Positions 54,430 through 64,000 of a stretch of 64,000 nucleotides of DNA are shown here, piece by piece. The notes below the pieces were generated by a model. It ran no database searches, had not been told where the DNA came from, and saw only the letters and a program-made list of their open reading frames with translations. The position numbers and the translations under genes were made by a program. Source of the stretch: Trichostrongylus colubriformis (Eukaryota; Nematoda; Chromadorea; Rhabditida; Trichostrongylidae); contig OZ022259.1 of NCBI GenBank assembly GCA_963978905.1, positions 51,478,727-51,542,726 on the forward strand, written 5' to 3'. The stretch's first letter is position 1; each line of letters opens with the position of its first letter.

Positions 54430-57400
54430 CTGAAAAAGAAATCTTGTTAAACGTATCAACTAGATATGTTGGGTCGCCCTGAAAAGTATTCGGGCGTAGT
54501 GGGATAAATTTCAAGGCGAGAGGAGTTTCTGCGGCGATGGGCTGAGCTTTAGCTAATAATTCGTAAGTTCATTACGGAAGAGTCTAGGAACGGGAAAAAT
54601 GGATGTTTGGAAGACCAGTGTTGTCTTCGCAGAAAGGCCCCGCACCGCAGTGGGCCGAGTCAAGAATGAAAAATATGTATAGTCCATTTCGGTGCGCTTG
54701 ATCTACTGACTTGGGTGAGAGTGTATCAAAATCTCTCACCCCGATACACACTCTCACTCTCGCCTCTCGGACCACGCCCTATCAAGCGCTCCGAAATGGA
54801 CTGTAGCGCGATGTGAGATGGTGTTGAGACTATGAAAATCCCACCATATGTAAGAGGGGAGCAAGGATTATTAGATCCTACCAATAGGGAAACACAAAAC
54901 ACAGAGCAAAATCTGTAGAATGCGAATATCGATCGAAATCATCGCTTTTCGTGCAGAGGACCAGGCATAAGCCAATAAAAAGTAAAGTAAGCGTACAAAA
55001 TGAGTTTTCCTGGTTCCCATTTGTTTATATTGTATTTGCCCAACAATGGAGGCGCGCAAAGTTTCAGGCGAAAAAGTAAGAATCGAGCAAGGATACAACT
55101 CCTCAAAAGGTGGCCTAGGTAGTGGGACCTCAGAGTGGATGCTGGCACCGTCGCCTGCCGCGGTCGGTGACGCATGGTGGAAACGGAAATTTACGTAAAC
55201 AGTCCCACTCTCAGTCTCCGACTACGATGGACGAAGGGGCGGGCATTTACCCTGAGGACCCACCCCCTCGACAACCACAGTGAGAAAGTGTATCTTAGCT
55301 AGATGCTCATGCTTTCGCGTGAAAATTTGCATGCCCTTCATTGGGCAAATACAACATAAATCTATGTGTAACAGAGAAACCCATTTTCTCGTGCACTATT
55401 CCTTTAAAGTACTAGCGATATCGCAGCCTTAGCAACGCTTAGCAACGCTTTATTCAGCAATTAGAGCGTTGCGGCAATGCCCTTTCGTGTTCAAATGAAA
55501 GTTCAACGAAGTGCCTCAGACCACACTCATACTTTGCGGTATGGCCGCTGAGTATGAATGAAATCCTGGCATACTTTGCTACTATGCCAAAGTTAATTCG
55601 AATCAGCGAGCAGACTCTCGCCACGCCAGGATGGCGTCGTTGTCAGCGGTGGTCACATAATTTTGCCGCCGCCACCGCCGATGCCGGCGTAAGATTGCCG
55701 CCGTCGACGCAAAGTATGAATGAGGCCTCAACACTGATCCAGGGTATTGGGTATGAGAATTCGACTACACCCATGATGTAAATGTCTGGGAATGGTACAC
55801 TGGTGCCATCGTTACGGAGTCGTTTTTCGTCAAAGATGCAGTATGACATGAAAAACTGTATTTCTATTCCAAACCGTACCCTATTATAGTGTTTTTCAGT
55901 ATAGCCAACGTTGAGGCATGCGCCAGCAATACGCTTTAAAACGAAGAGCTGTCCTTGAAACCTAAAAATATACATATGGAACGCTGTCCTTAAAGACTAA
56001 AGAATGTGCAATATATTCAGTCCAATATTATGAAGTTTCTGTTCATGCCGAGGACACAGGTGATTGATGATTTGAGAGGAGGTAATCCTAAAACTTCGAA
56101 GTGGTCATTTGGAAATCTCTTCAAGAGGTTAGTACTCGTCTGAGGGGATTTTCCGGAGTGTCACATGACATATAAGCCGCCATTGGATTTTTCGAGTCAA
56201 AGTTTTTTCTACGAAAATAGCGCCTGTGTTTTTGCATGTGGAACAAGTTTAGATAGGCAAGGAATTGGGAATATAATAATTTGCATGAGAATGCAATGTC
56301 ATTCGTGGAAGCAAAAAACGAAGAATCAGGCTGGAACGTTCTGCTCTACGCCCTTAAAGTTTAGGATTAGTGCATCGACTACCATTCATTGAGGTTAATA
56401 CAGTATTGAGTGCTTTAACATTTTTCAAGATGAAGTTGACGATCGATATCGGCTTTTCTCAACAGCTTCAATAAATAGCCAATCTAATATGCCTGCCATA
56501 ATTAAGATCAGAGAGAACTTAATATTTGAAATTTTGGTAATGGCAATAGTATGAGAAAAGGGTTCTTACAATTAGACAAGTCCAAGATAAAAGTGATGGA
56601 GAAAGGAAGAGAAAAATGCAAAGCAGAAAAATTGCTCACCTAGCATTGAGTCTTTCCCAATTCTCGAAGAAGTAATTGAATACGAGTTCGGTGGCTAGAT
56701 GATTAGATGCAACAGTACCGAATACGCTTCCTACATCTTGCAAACGGATCTGGTCTGGTTTCATAGCTAATTCCAGAATGCTAGAAATCAAAGGTTCCAA
56801 ATTTCTATTTTTCGACGTTTTTTGAGCGAAAAAAAGCATTCTGAAGCCAGGAAAACAATAGCATTGCCTGCAAAAATTAATTAACATTAACCTCTTCAGA
56901 GCGGATACATCTTTGCGGCATCCAAGAGCACCGAGAAGCCTACTCTTTTCAATCGCAACTGTTTCCACTTTGAACAACTCCAGCACCTGAAAAAATGACT
57001 CACATTTCGAACGGATTTCAAGCAGCAACCGTGCCAACTTCATTCGCATTCTCTCCTGCCGCGCTATTTTCTCTAAACTCATCCGGAAGTATTAGGCATA
57101 TAAGATGAAAGTCTAATAAGCGTTTTGTTGAGTAAAACATTGAACATATGAATTCGGATTCTTTTCCTTTTGCCTTTGCAACTTTTTGCGAGTTTCAAAT
57201 TTGCCTTTGCCATTTTTGCATATTGCAAAAAGGTAGGGCAATCGCCTTCATACCCAGTACATGTTTCAGACAGGGTAGGGAAGATACAGATTCCGGGTAT
57301 CACAAAAATTTCCTCCGGTGCTATCGCAATGAAGGGGGGTCCTGCTATGAAGACTATTTGCACAAGCCTACAAGTGAAAAGAAACAACTACATCCCTCCA

Positions 57401-60400
57401 CTAATGAGCAGAAATATACGTTAGAATGTACAGACTGACTGCTCAAAGGCCCTTTAGAGATACTTAGGTGTGCCTGAGATGGCCCCCTTCCTCCGCACTC
57501 GTTGTGATAGCACCCCTCCCTTCACACAGTTGCTTTGTTTGCGAACACTGGTCACGGACGACAAGGAGTGTGAGCTATTCTTCGTAATTACTGCTGGCTG
57601 CTCCGATAGGTATGGATCGTACGCTTCGAGTACTGTACATCAAGGACACTTACTTGTGGAAGGATCAGAAAGCACGTGCCGAAGAGGAACTAAGTTCGTG
57701 AAACTGGGAACTGAGAACGTGTTAAATTGAGAGGAGAGGAATTTTTGCTTTTCCTATTTGTTGCGTTTTGCCAAGAGGTAAAAGTTCTTCAACTCACTAA
57801 ATGCTTTGCCAACGTGAAACGGTATCGATTCACAGGAAACTCTTACGCGAATTATACAACTGATGAGTTGCGCCGTGTTGTCAACGTACATTTTCATTCG
57901 AAAACATGTCGGTGTGTTCAACGGGCTATGCACCTTACTTATCCGTAGACTTACTTCCTTTGCCTTTGTGGGTCCTTTCTTTCCCTGGTCGAAATGCTCG
58001 TCTTCGCTCCACTCAACGGAATCATCCACGGGAAAATGAGTTCTCCTGCCAACCATATATTTATATTGTATTTGCCTGATGTAAGCCGCGTGCAAAGTTT
58101 GACGCGAAAAATGTGTATCCGGCTATTATACTGCACCAACTCTCGGCCGGGTGGGCGGGGCCTCCGAGCAAGTGCCCATCCCGTCGTCCGCTGCGGTCGG
58201 AGGCGCATTGTAGGATTAGAAATATACGTAAACAGTCTCACTCTCCGTTCCCATTCGGGGTAGATGACGGTACGGGACTTCACTCGGAGGCCCCGCCCAC
58301 CCGGCCGAGAATTTCGGGAGCTATATCTAAGCCAAATTCTCACTTTTTCGCGTGAAACTTTGCATGCGGCTCTTATTAGGCAAATACAGCATAAATATAC
58401 GGGTGACGAAGAAATTTATTTTTTCCGCGGACAATTCCTTTAGACGCTCGGGTTCCCACTACTTTGGGATTTTCCACGGCAGCATGTGAGAAAGCAACCG
58501 CTGATGGAAATCGAAGGAAAGTCGTCTGTCTTCCACGGAGAAATCGCAATTATCGTGCACTCGCTATTTTACAAAAAATTAAACCTTGGAAAATGGCGGG
58601 GTTGATGTGCGGAAGTCTACCACCTACAGAGTTTTTGTATTTGCATATTTTCTTCACACACACGTTTACAAATCACTTACCTTATCGAAAGCTTGCTGTC
58701 CGAGTTTCTCTACTCCATAACAATAAGCACCACTTCGGTGAGGAGCAGCAATCCTTGAAAGAACATAAATACGAACAAAACAAAACATAACTAATACAAA
58801 TAATGTGTATTCTTATTAGCAACGAAATTCACGGGGAAACGTAGAGGATGAATTGATTATTTTTCCCACAGTTCGGAGTGCAGGTTTCTATGAAATTCGC
58901 TAACGCAGGAACAAATGCAAACGACTTTGAGCATAATCAAGCATAAGGCAAAAAGGGAAGTGATGTCAAGCAAACAGTAGAGAGTATCAGTAAAATATAA
59001 GAAGAGGGTACCATAAATACAATGCATCAGTGCAGGGTGATTCCATTGGGCCAGAAAACCCGCGTGGCTGCGTGTGGGGTGCGACGCGATGTGCTGTAGG
59101 TGGGGGAAGCTATGTATGTGTAGCTGGATTAGTGGATGCCCTAGCTTGTCCCAGTCACATCACACGGAGCACACAACGAAGTTAATTTTCCGTCTTAGTG
59201 GTACACACCCTTGGTCATTCGATCGTTTACCGACTCCTCCAACCCATTTGAGATTCTCCAAACTGGGCCGTGAGTACCATATCAACATACCGAGACCATG
59301 GTATGGGGATGTTGTACCAATCACATAGATAAAAAAGGTCCTGGTGAGAATGTATACACATGCATTCGTTATACAAGTGAGTTGTGCAAGGAATTTACCA
59401 ATATAGTACCCTCGGGAATATTAAATTCGATAAAGCGATCATAGAATGATTATATGACGAGCACAGGCAAGCGTTAAACCAAGGACTGCTATTCCCTAGG
59501 GTCCCTAAAAGCCAAAGTATACCGCGAGTCGAAGATTCCGCGAAACGGGGGGTTGTATTGGACCGGACAGAAGAGGGTCGTACCTTCAACCAGAATCTGA
59601 ACTTTTAATAAGCAGATGAGGAGAGGATGGTATTTCACAGCCAGTCCGTGAGAGGAGACGTAAAATATCTTTTTGCTTCATGCAAGAACACATAGCAATA
59701 AAACACATTGCAACTATACAATCCGGCAACAGTTACTAGTATTGTAGAGGTCAAAGAGAACGGGGGGGGGGGTAAGGGGTGGTCGCGGTCCCTGTAGGGA
59801 GAGGGGGGGGGGGTTGTACTAAAGCGACTATATTCCTATACACTTGGGAGAGCCCTGTCAACAACCCATCCTAAGATGAAGCTCCGACAAGGAATTCTGG
59901 TCCTGTGTGGTTACTGCGCTCTGTGATTCTTGGCGGTGGTTGACTTTGGGTTTTGGAAGTACATATTATGGTAGCTGTCTCTCCTTCTGACCTGTTCCGC
60001 TACTCTTATACAAATCATCGGAGAAGAGCTTCGTCATTCTATGAGTTTCGTTAACTCATTCCAGTCAGAGTGTAGTGATGAAAAAAGGTCGTCAAAGTGA
60101 TGTCTAACTCACTTAACACAGGAACTAGCATGTGCTCCCGAACCACATTTCGGAAGAACCTCTTCCTTGAATAATTTCACATATTTAGCTATGCAATCTT
60201 CAGCATCCGCTCCACAATACGCGCCGATTATACTCATCCAACGATTTCTAGAAATGAAAATTTTCACGCATACGTTAGTCGCTATAATAAAAACAATTGG
60301 AAACTCCAAAAAAAGGCGACATTCAAACGGTCAAGTTCCAAAAACACTGCCGCAAATGAGCAATGCAATCGACTTATATTTAGGATCCCCAGCTCAGCTG

Positions 60401-61341
60401 CATGAGCTCTAATCGGAAGGACAGCGGGAGCGACTATCTGGTTGCTCGGGGAGGGGAAGCATTCTCCATAGTGTAGCGATAGTGTCTCAAGAAGAAGGTG
60501 GTCGGTGCAGTACGCCACAAGCTTTCTAGCAGAACCCTACGGTGGATGCGTGGAGCGCGTTCTACTCAAAAGCAAGCGCGTCACATTCTGAGCATGCTCA
60601 CCGCTCACTCTGAATCCATGGCGCATCAGGAATTTCCAACTAGGTCACCGGGACGTGCGAAATGGCAAACGCGCGATGAGTTTCGTGCTTGCTCAGACAA
60701 AAATTAACCAAATTCACAAGGTGACCGGCGAATAATTTGTCGTGCGCTGATACCCGATTCTCGTGGCTACAGTCCTGAAGCCAATACGAGATTCACCAGG
60801 CTACGACTGCCGCATCAGTGATAGCAGAAATAGCCAGAAAGCATGTTTCCCATAAAAGTCAATCTACAGAAGGAATACGAATCCCATTTGTTGCGACTTC
60901 CGCCGTTTCATTTTTTACTTTCTTCACTGCCTACCCCGCCTTGCTAGCTCCTTCCTTTTTTCAACAATCGAATAAAATACCCAACATGATGCTTCTAACC
61001 TTATGCCGGCTATCCGTGGGTTTACCTTACTAGGCAGCAAACGCACTATTTGACTGCGTACCACTGCCACGTGCATTAGACCCGCACGGATTCGATATTC
61101 GATATTCGATAGATATCGCGCGCAGCATACATGCAATCAATGAAGAAAACAGGCTTCATCTTCACAGATTTCGACCAGTAAATTGTTTTTCATGGTTTTT
61201 ATCGAAATGAAGATGAGACTTCTGATCAAAAAAATTTCACCTGTCTTGGAAGCGATTGTCATCTTTGTAGTGTTCTGTTACATCTTGGAAAAACCTTTCT
61301 TCATACAATGGTTTCAGTAGCTTTCTCACATAGCGCTTAAA
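54286..61341 (-). CDS. Gene A: M1 aminopeptidase paralogue, 3' part
   Basis: Six exons coding the C-terminal part of a second M1 aminopeptidase: ERAP1-like helices through to a stop codon. The first two exons are duplicates of the last two seen in gene B. The 5' part, including the catalytic domain, lies to the right of the window, so activity cannot be judged. One short exon between 60113 and 56986 is not identified: the phases need a start with one leftover base and an end in phase 0, and in M1 enzymes it would carry the 'LR..VYC.G...G' stretch. Same strand as gene B; the two are head-to-tail tandem copies. Confidence 0.88.
54677..54806. repeat. Small foldback MITE
   Basis: AGTCCATTTCGGTGCGCTTGAT and its mirror ATCAAGCGCTCCGAAATGGACT, with an inner GGGTGAGAG../CTCTCACCCC hairpin, just below the last gene A exon. 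Confidence 0.75.
54890..55425. repeat. Foldback MITE, GTGAAACTTTGCATGC family
   Basis: Arms GCGCAAAGTTTCAGGCGAAA and CGCGTGAAAATTTGCATGCC mirror each other around a GC-rich centre; left border uncertain. Confidence 0.65.
55500..55731. repeat. MITE, CATACTTTGCG family
   Basis: Left CATACTTTGCGGTATGGCCG, right CGACGCAAAGTATGAATGAG inverted. Immediately downstream (transcription sense) of the exon at 55880-55961. Confidence 0.68.
55880..55961 (-). CDS. Gene A exon: penultimate, 'FVLKRIAGACLNVGYTEKH'
   Basis: 82-base exon encoding FQGQLFVLKRIAGACLNVGY then TEKHYNR. Acceptor TATTTTTAG, donor AGG|GTACGG; it restores phase 0 for the last exon. Confidence 0.88.
56640..56780 (-). CDS. Gene A exon: 'IRLQDV...NWERL'
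   Basis: Contains ILELAMKPDQIRLQDVGSVF and YFFENWERLNA, the M1 'iR.QD....f..va.n..g...v..f...nW..l' block. Acceptor GATTTCTAG, donor AG|GTGAGC, phase 2 both sides. Confidence 0.95.
56892..56986 (-). CDS. Gene A exon: 'LLGALGCRKDVSALK'
   Basis: Encodes VLELFKVETVAIEKSRLLGA then LGCRKDVSALK, the M1 'E...LL.ALgC.kD...L' segment. Acceptor ATTTTTTCAG, donor GAG|GTTAAT, phase 2 out. The frame stays open for about 96 more bases upstream, so the true start could be further up. Confidence 0.9.
57083..60112. other. Gene A intron region with one unplaced exon
   Basis: Should contain the short exon between 'SSCVK' and 'VLELF'. No segment with that family's signature and the right phase was found. Otherwise holds the MITE at 58010-58445 and a G-rich tract at 59760-59813. 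Confidence 0.45.
58010..58445. repeat. Foldback MITE, GTGAAACTTTGCATGC family
   Basis: GGAATCATCCACGGGAAAAT at the left and TTCCGCGGACAATTCCTTTA at the right; inner arms GCCGCGTGCAAAGTTTGACG and mirror; GC-rich centre CTCGGCCGGGTGGGCGGGGC repeated inverted. Confidence 0.78.
60113..60247 (-). CDS. Gene A exon: 'MSIIGAYC...LFKEEV'
   Basis: Encodes [18 protein letters not shown] and [13 protein letters not shown]. Acceptor CATTTCTAG, donor AA|GTGAGT. Duplicate of 2488-2622. Confidence 0.93.
61241..61341 (-). CDS. Gene A exon: '[18 protein letters not shown]'
   Basis: Same 101-base exon as 3624-3724 of gene B, with [20 protein letters not shown] and donor AG|GTGAAA. The differences from gene B (R/S, D/N) keep the frame open, which suggests both copies are under constraint. 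Confidence 0.9.
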
Positions 61342-61996
61342 CTCGTAAATTAAATTAAAACATCATTAATGATCAAGGAAAGGGTTTTGTGATGAATCTA
61401 AAGATATCATCCACGGAAATTGATCTCTTGTTCCCTAGTGAATTGAAGAATGTGAGACTTATTCCAAGAGACTCGAAGAAGTTTTGCATTTTACAAAAAT
61501 GTTGCAAAAGAATTTCGAACTTAAGACGAGCTTTTGGAACCTTATGCTTTTCTCAAGCCTGGGATACACAGTATCAATTATTTCATGAAGCGACTGTTCA
61601 GAAGTCAGAAGTGAGATTTTCATTGCTACCCCTACTCATCAATGGAAGTGGGGCAGCAATAGGGGTGTATATCGGATCTATCGTGACCCTGACTGGGTTG
61701 CCGCGCCAGTGGGTGGGGCATGCGATGTCGCCGAGTTAGCAGGAAACGGGGTTTGTATCTCAGAGGGAAATAAATCGATAGTGTCTAACGAATTTAGCTC
61801 ATTTCTTTCATTATACTTATTACCTTATTCGTTTTGTTTTCTCATGAATTGGGCTCCTTCAGTAGAAGATCGTTATCTGCACTGCTTCCTTCATATCCTG
61901 TGGAACAAAGGTTCATGGTCTCCGTTATGCATTGAGGAGGTCAATGGTGGAAAAGATTGGGGAGCTGACCAACTCTGTTTGATTTACCAGACTTAA

Positions 61997-62180
61997 AGGC
62001 ACATTCCGCGCTTTCGATGGGTGGAGTAACAATTGACGCTCCATTGGTTGTCGGGCGCTGGGAGGCGGTCTCTCCACGCCCTACTGCCTGCAGTGGGGCG
62101 TGGTCGATCCACCCCCAGCGCCCGACACCTGATGGAGAGTCAACTGTTACTCCACCCATCAGCGAGCGTGGAATGTGCCT
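61997..62180. mobile_element. 184-bp TTAA MITE in the gene A duplicate
   Basis: Ends AGGCACATTCCGCGCT / AGCGTGGAATGTGCCT, TTAA on both sides (61993-61996, 62181-62184). The gene B block has a single TTAA at 6968-6971, an exact empty site. Inner palindrome GTGTCGGGCGCTGGG. Confidence 0.93.
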
Positions 62181-62944
62181 TTAATCCAATTAAAGCTTGT
62201 AAAAGATGGAGTCAACCACGGCCACACATAATGAAAAACCGGAGGAAAGAAATAATGTTTTTCGAAAGGAAATTTGAAGCATGTTGTCCGACGTGTACTG
62301 AGCAAACACAGAGGTGCCCAATTCGACTCCGATGGCATCCCCGATCCGTCCCGTAGCTTGCCGTGCAATCCGCCGGGCGCGGCGTGCAGTCACTGAGCTG
62401 CCGGATCACGATAAAATCGCCCGTCTCCCCTGCAATAGCAGTGCTTGGAATTTGGGACATACCGTGTTTTTTTTTACTTTTTTCTTCTGCCTCGAAACTC
62501 TGAACAACCGCTATCAAGGCGGAAAGGATAGGTTTCTTGGCAGCAGCAAATCAGTGCATTATAAACATAGTGACTGAGGGCTGAACAAAAAGTATTAGAA
62601 ATGATTTACACCATTTCAGGTTAGAAAAGCCACAAAGGCACTGGGAGAAGGAAGAGGTGGCGGAAGGAAAGCGTATATGGAAATACGTTTTCTGTAAACG
62701 ATCATTCGAGCTCAGAAGAGATGATGTTTGGAGAAACTCGCGCTGAAATGTCATTCAGTGCAGCGTAGAGCTAATCCTATTTCAGTCATGATGATGGTGA
62801 AAAAATGGAAGAACAATCATCAACAAAAAAGTGAAACAATGAAAGGGGAAAATAAACGAAAGAGTAAGAGAAAAGGTGATTGTGATAAAAAATTGGATGT
62901 ATTCATACTCGACGTCTCGGCAAGGCGTCTTGCGGTGTTAACCG

Positions 62945-63113
62945 TAAGGCCGCGGTCATATTCACCGTCGGCAGGGCGTGGCTGCGTCCACAGGCAGCGA
63001 GGGAGAGTGGCACGGAGGAGGTGTAGAGATAACACAGGCAACGAGGCAGGGTGGCATAGGGGGAGACGTAGCCACGCCCTGCCGCCGGCAACGCAAAGTA
63101 TGACCGTGGCCTA
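62945..63113. repeat. GC-rich MITE, AAGGCC..GCAGGGCGTGGCTGCG family
   Basis: Left TAAGGCCGCGGTCATATTCA, right CAAAGTATGACCGTGGCCTA, inverted; inner GGCAGGGCGTGGCTGCG and mirror. Confidence 0.8.
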
Positions 63114-63300
63114 AGCCGTAACACGGACACACACCAACAGACAACCGAAATTACCCACTTCCGGTGTATTTCAGCGCTGCAAACTTGCCTACGCTCGAAT
63201 TATAAAGAACCAACTTTGCTGGCGCACAACAATGGGCGTTTTACATGGGGAAGTAATGCAGAAAAATGATTGGCTCGGATTACGTTCATAGCGACTTCAA

Positions 63301-63758
63301 AGACACCGGAAGGGGAAATTTTGGCCTACGGTAGAGCAGACGTAGTGTGGACGAGTCTAAGTGGCCGCCATTGCACAATCTCGCCAATTTGACGCCTTGG
63401 CATGGTGCCAAGACGAGATGTTTCTATTATAAATTTATTTTTCCCTTTTACTTTTTCCTTTGCTCTTTCTTATATTGTTTCTAGATGTACTTACATGAAT
63501 GGTAATGTAGTTGGGAATGGCGATTCCACTGCACGGAGAGTCAGGTGCTACAACTAACGTTGGCCTGCAGCCCGTCTCCTACAGCGGAAAACTCGGAAAG
63601 TCAGTATGTTGGATGCGAATGGGATGCGAATACACACCGCAGCGTCGCGCTTTTGAGTCCGGGTTTTTTCACCGATTATCGCTTCTAACCTTCAGTGTTC
63701 GTTACAAAATGCTCATTTCTTTGCATCTTCCTCTTGTTTCGGACCCCTTCCGGTTCCT
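63301..63758. mobile_element. 458-bp TTAA MITE, copy 4
   Basis: Starts AGACACCGGAAGGGG, ends CTTCCGGTTCCT. Right flank TTAA (63759-63762); left flank is TCAA, one base off. Part of the extra sequence in the gene A copy of the duplication. Confidence 0.85.
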
Positions 63759-64000
63759 TTAAATGAGCCCGCTTTGTATGATGATAAAGGCGCGAAGATA
63801 ATCCAACTAAATCTGTTAGGATAAGTCAAATTCAGAACAAACAGCAGAAACCACAGGAATTGCTGAAAAAAAAGTTGGAATATATCTAGAATAGTTGCAA
63901 TTCACTTAAAATGCTTTCCTTGACTTCGGAAGGGTGCACCAAACACACTGAATATCCGGCACATATTTCCTTCATTAGAAACAAAGTTTGCAGCAAATCT

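Larger units (their letters stand above)
59690..64000. repeat. Segmental duplication, gene A copy
   Basis: Counterpart of 1-9060, continuing past the right edge. Private insertions: 61997-62180 and a stretch from about 62.57 to 63.78 kb that includes elements at 62945-63113 and 63301-63758. Confidence 0.9.

Noticed and set aside
56970..57000. A 17-base intron (GTGAGT...TTTTTTCAG) just upstream of 56986
   Set aside because: Too short to be spliced; the acceptor is more likely used with a donor farther upstream, or the frame is read through.
57079..57387. 102-codon minus-strand frame as the missing gene A exon
   Set aside because: It follows a good acceptor (CACTTGTAG) but shows no M1 signature and the phase and length do not fit the neighbours.
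61389..61560. Minus-strand frame conserved between the two blocks as an extra exon
   Set aside because: The 3.8-kb copy has an in-frame stop and the likeness is explained by recent duplication of an intron.

Overview
The window looks like a piece of a clade V (strongylid, most likely hookworm-type) nematode chromosome. The reasons are small exons with TTTTCAG-type acceptors and GTAAGT/GTGAGT donors, long transposon-filled introns, and two tandem minus-strand genes for membrane M1 aminopeptidases of the kind known as H11 in Haemonchus. There are no operons, ribosome binding sites, CRISPR arrays or other prokaryotic features. Nearly everything between the aminopeptidase exons is mobile DNA: mariner/Tc1/Tc3 elements, TTAA-flanked MITEs, foldback elements and Penelope-like elements (PLEs).

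Gene B is a minus-strand M1 aminopeptidase. It runs from a membrane-anchor exon at 38.96 kb down to 2.49 kb and continues past the left edge. I could place 19 exons; all 17 junctions between 35,562 and 2,488 agree in phase. The zinc motif HExxH-x18-E, the GAMEN exopeptidase motif and the catalytic Tyr context are intact, so the gene looks functional. Its start codon, a short stalk exon and the last four or so exons are not seen.

Gene A is a second, paralogous M1 gene on the same strand. Only its 3' third lies in the window (61.3 to 54.3 kb), ending with a stop at 54,286. The block around its exons (about 59.7-64.0 kb) is a duplicate of the left end of the window (about 1-9.06 kb), so A and B are products of a tandem duplication with a period of about 57.6 kb. 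Comparing the two copies exposes precise empty sites. On the B side a 741-bp MITE, a full-length but broken mariner (1219-2470), a 951-bp mariner MITE (5952-6902) and a 1.36-kb foldback (7108-8462) can be matched to empty sites, and a broken Tc1 (4233-5798) lies in the same block. On the A side there is a 184-bp TTAA MITE (61997-62180) and a larger insertion around 62.57-63.78 kb.

Layout: 0-9 kb, duplicated block with two gene B exons and five insertions, plus two head-to-head tRNA-like sequences (4.0-4.2 kb). 9-16.1 kb, a gene B exon at 10.8 kb and a palindromic PLE (11.2-16.1 kb) into which an IS630/mariner element and a foldback, itself carrying a Tc3-like element, have inserted. 16.5-35.6 kb, the catalytic exons of gene B with foldbacks and MITEs in the introns. 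36.6-37.3 kb, a palindrome made of two mariner 3' ends. 38.8-39.0 kb, membrane-anchor exon. 39-54 kb, mostly repeats between the two genes: a third PLE (43.5-45.2 kb), an intact-looking palindromic PLE with RT and GIY-YIG parts (48.0-50.3 kb), a lone exon of unknown family (43.0 kb) and an MIT-domain-like exon with an in-frame stop (50.4-50.5 kb). 54.3-61.3 kb, 3' part of gene A. The most unusual structures are the PLE copies built as long inverted repeats of the GIY-YIG end, four TTAA elements of exactly 458 bp, and the layered insertions datable against the duplication.
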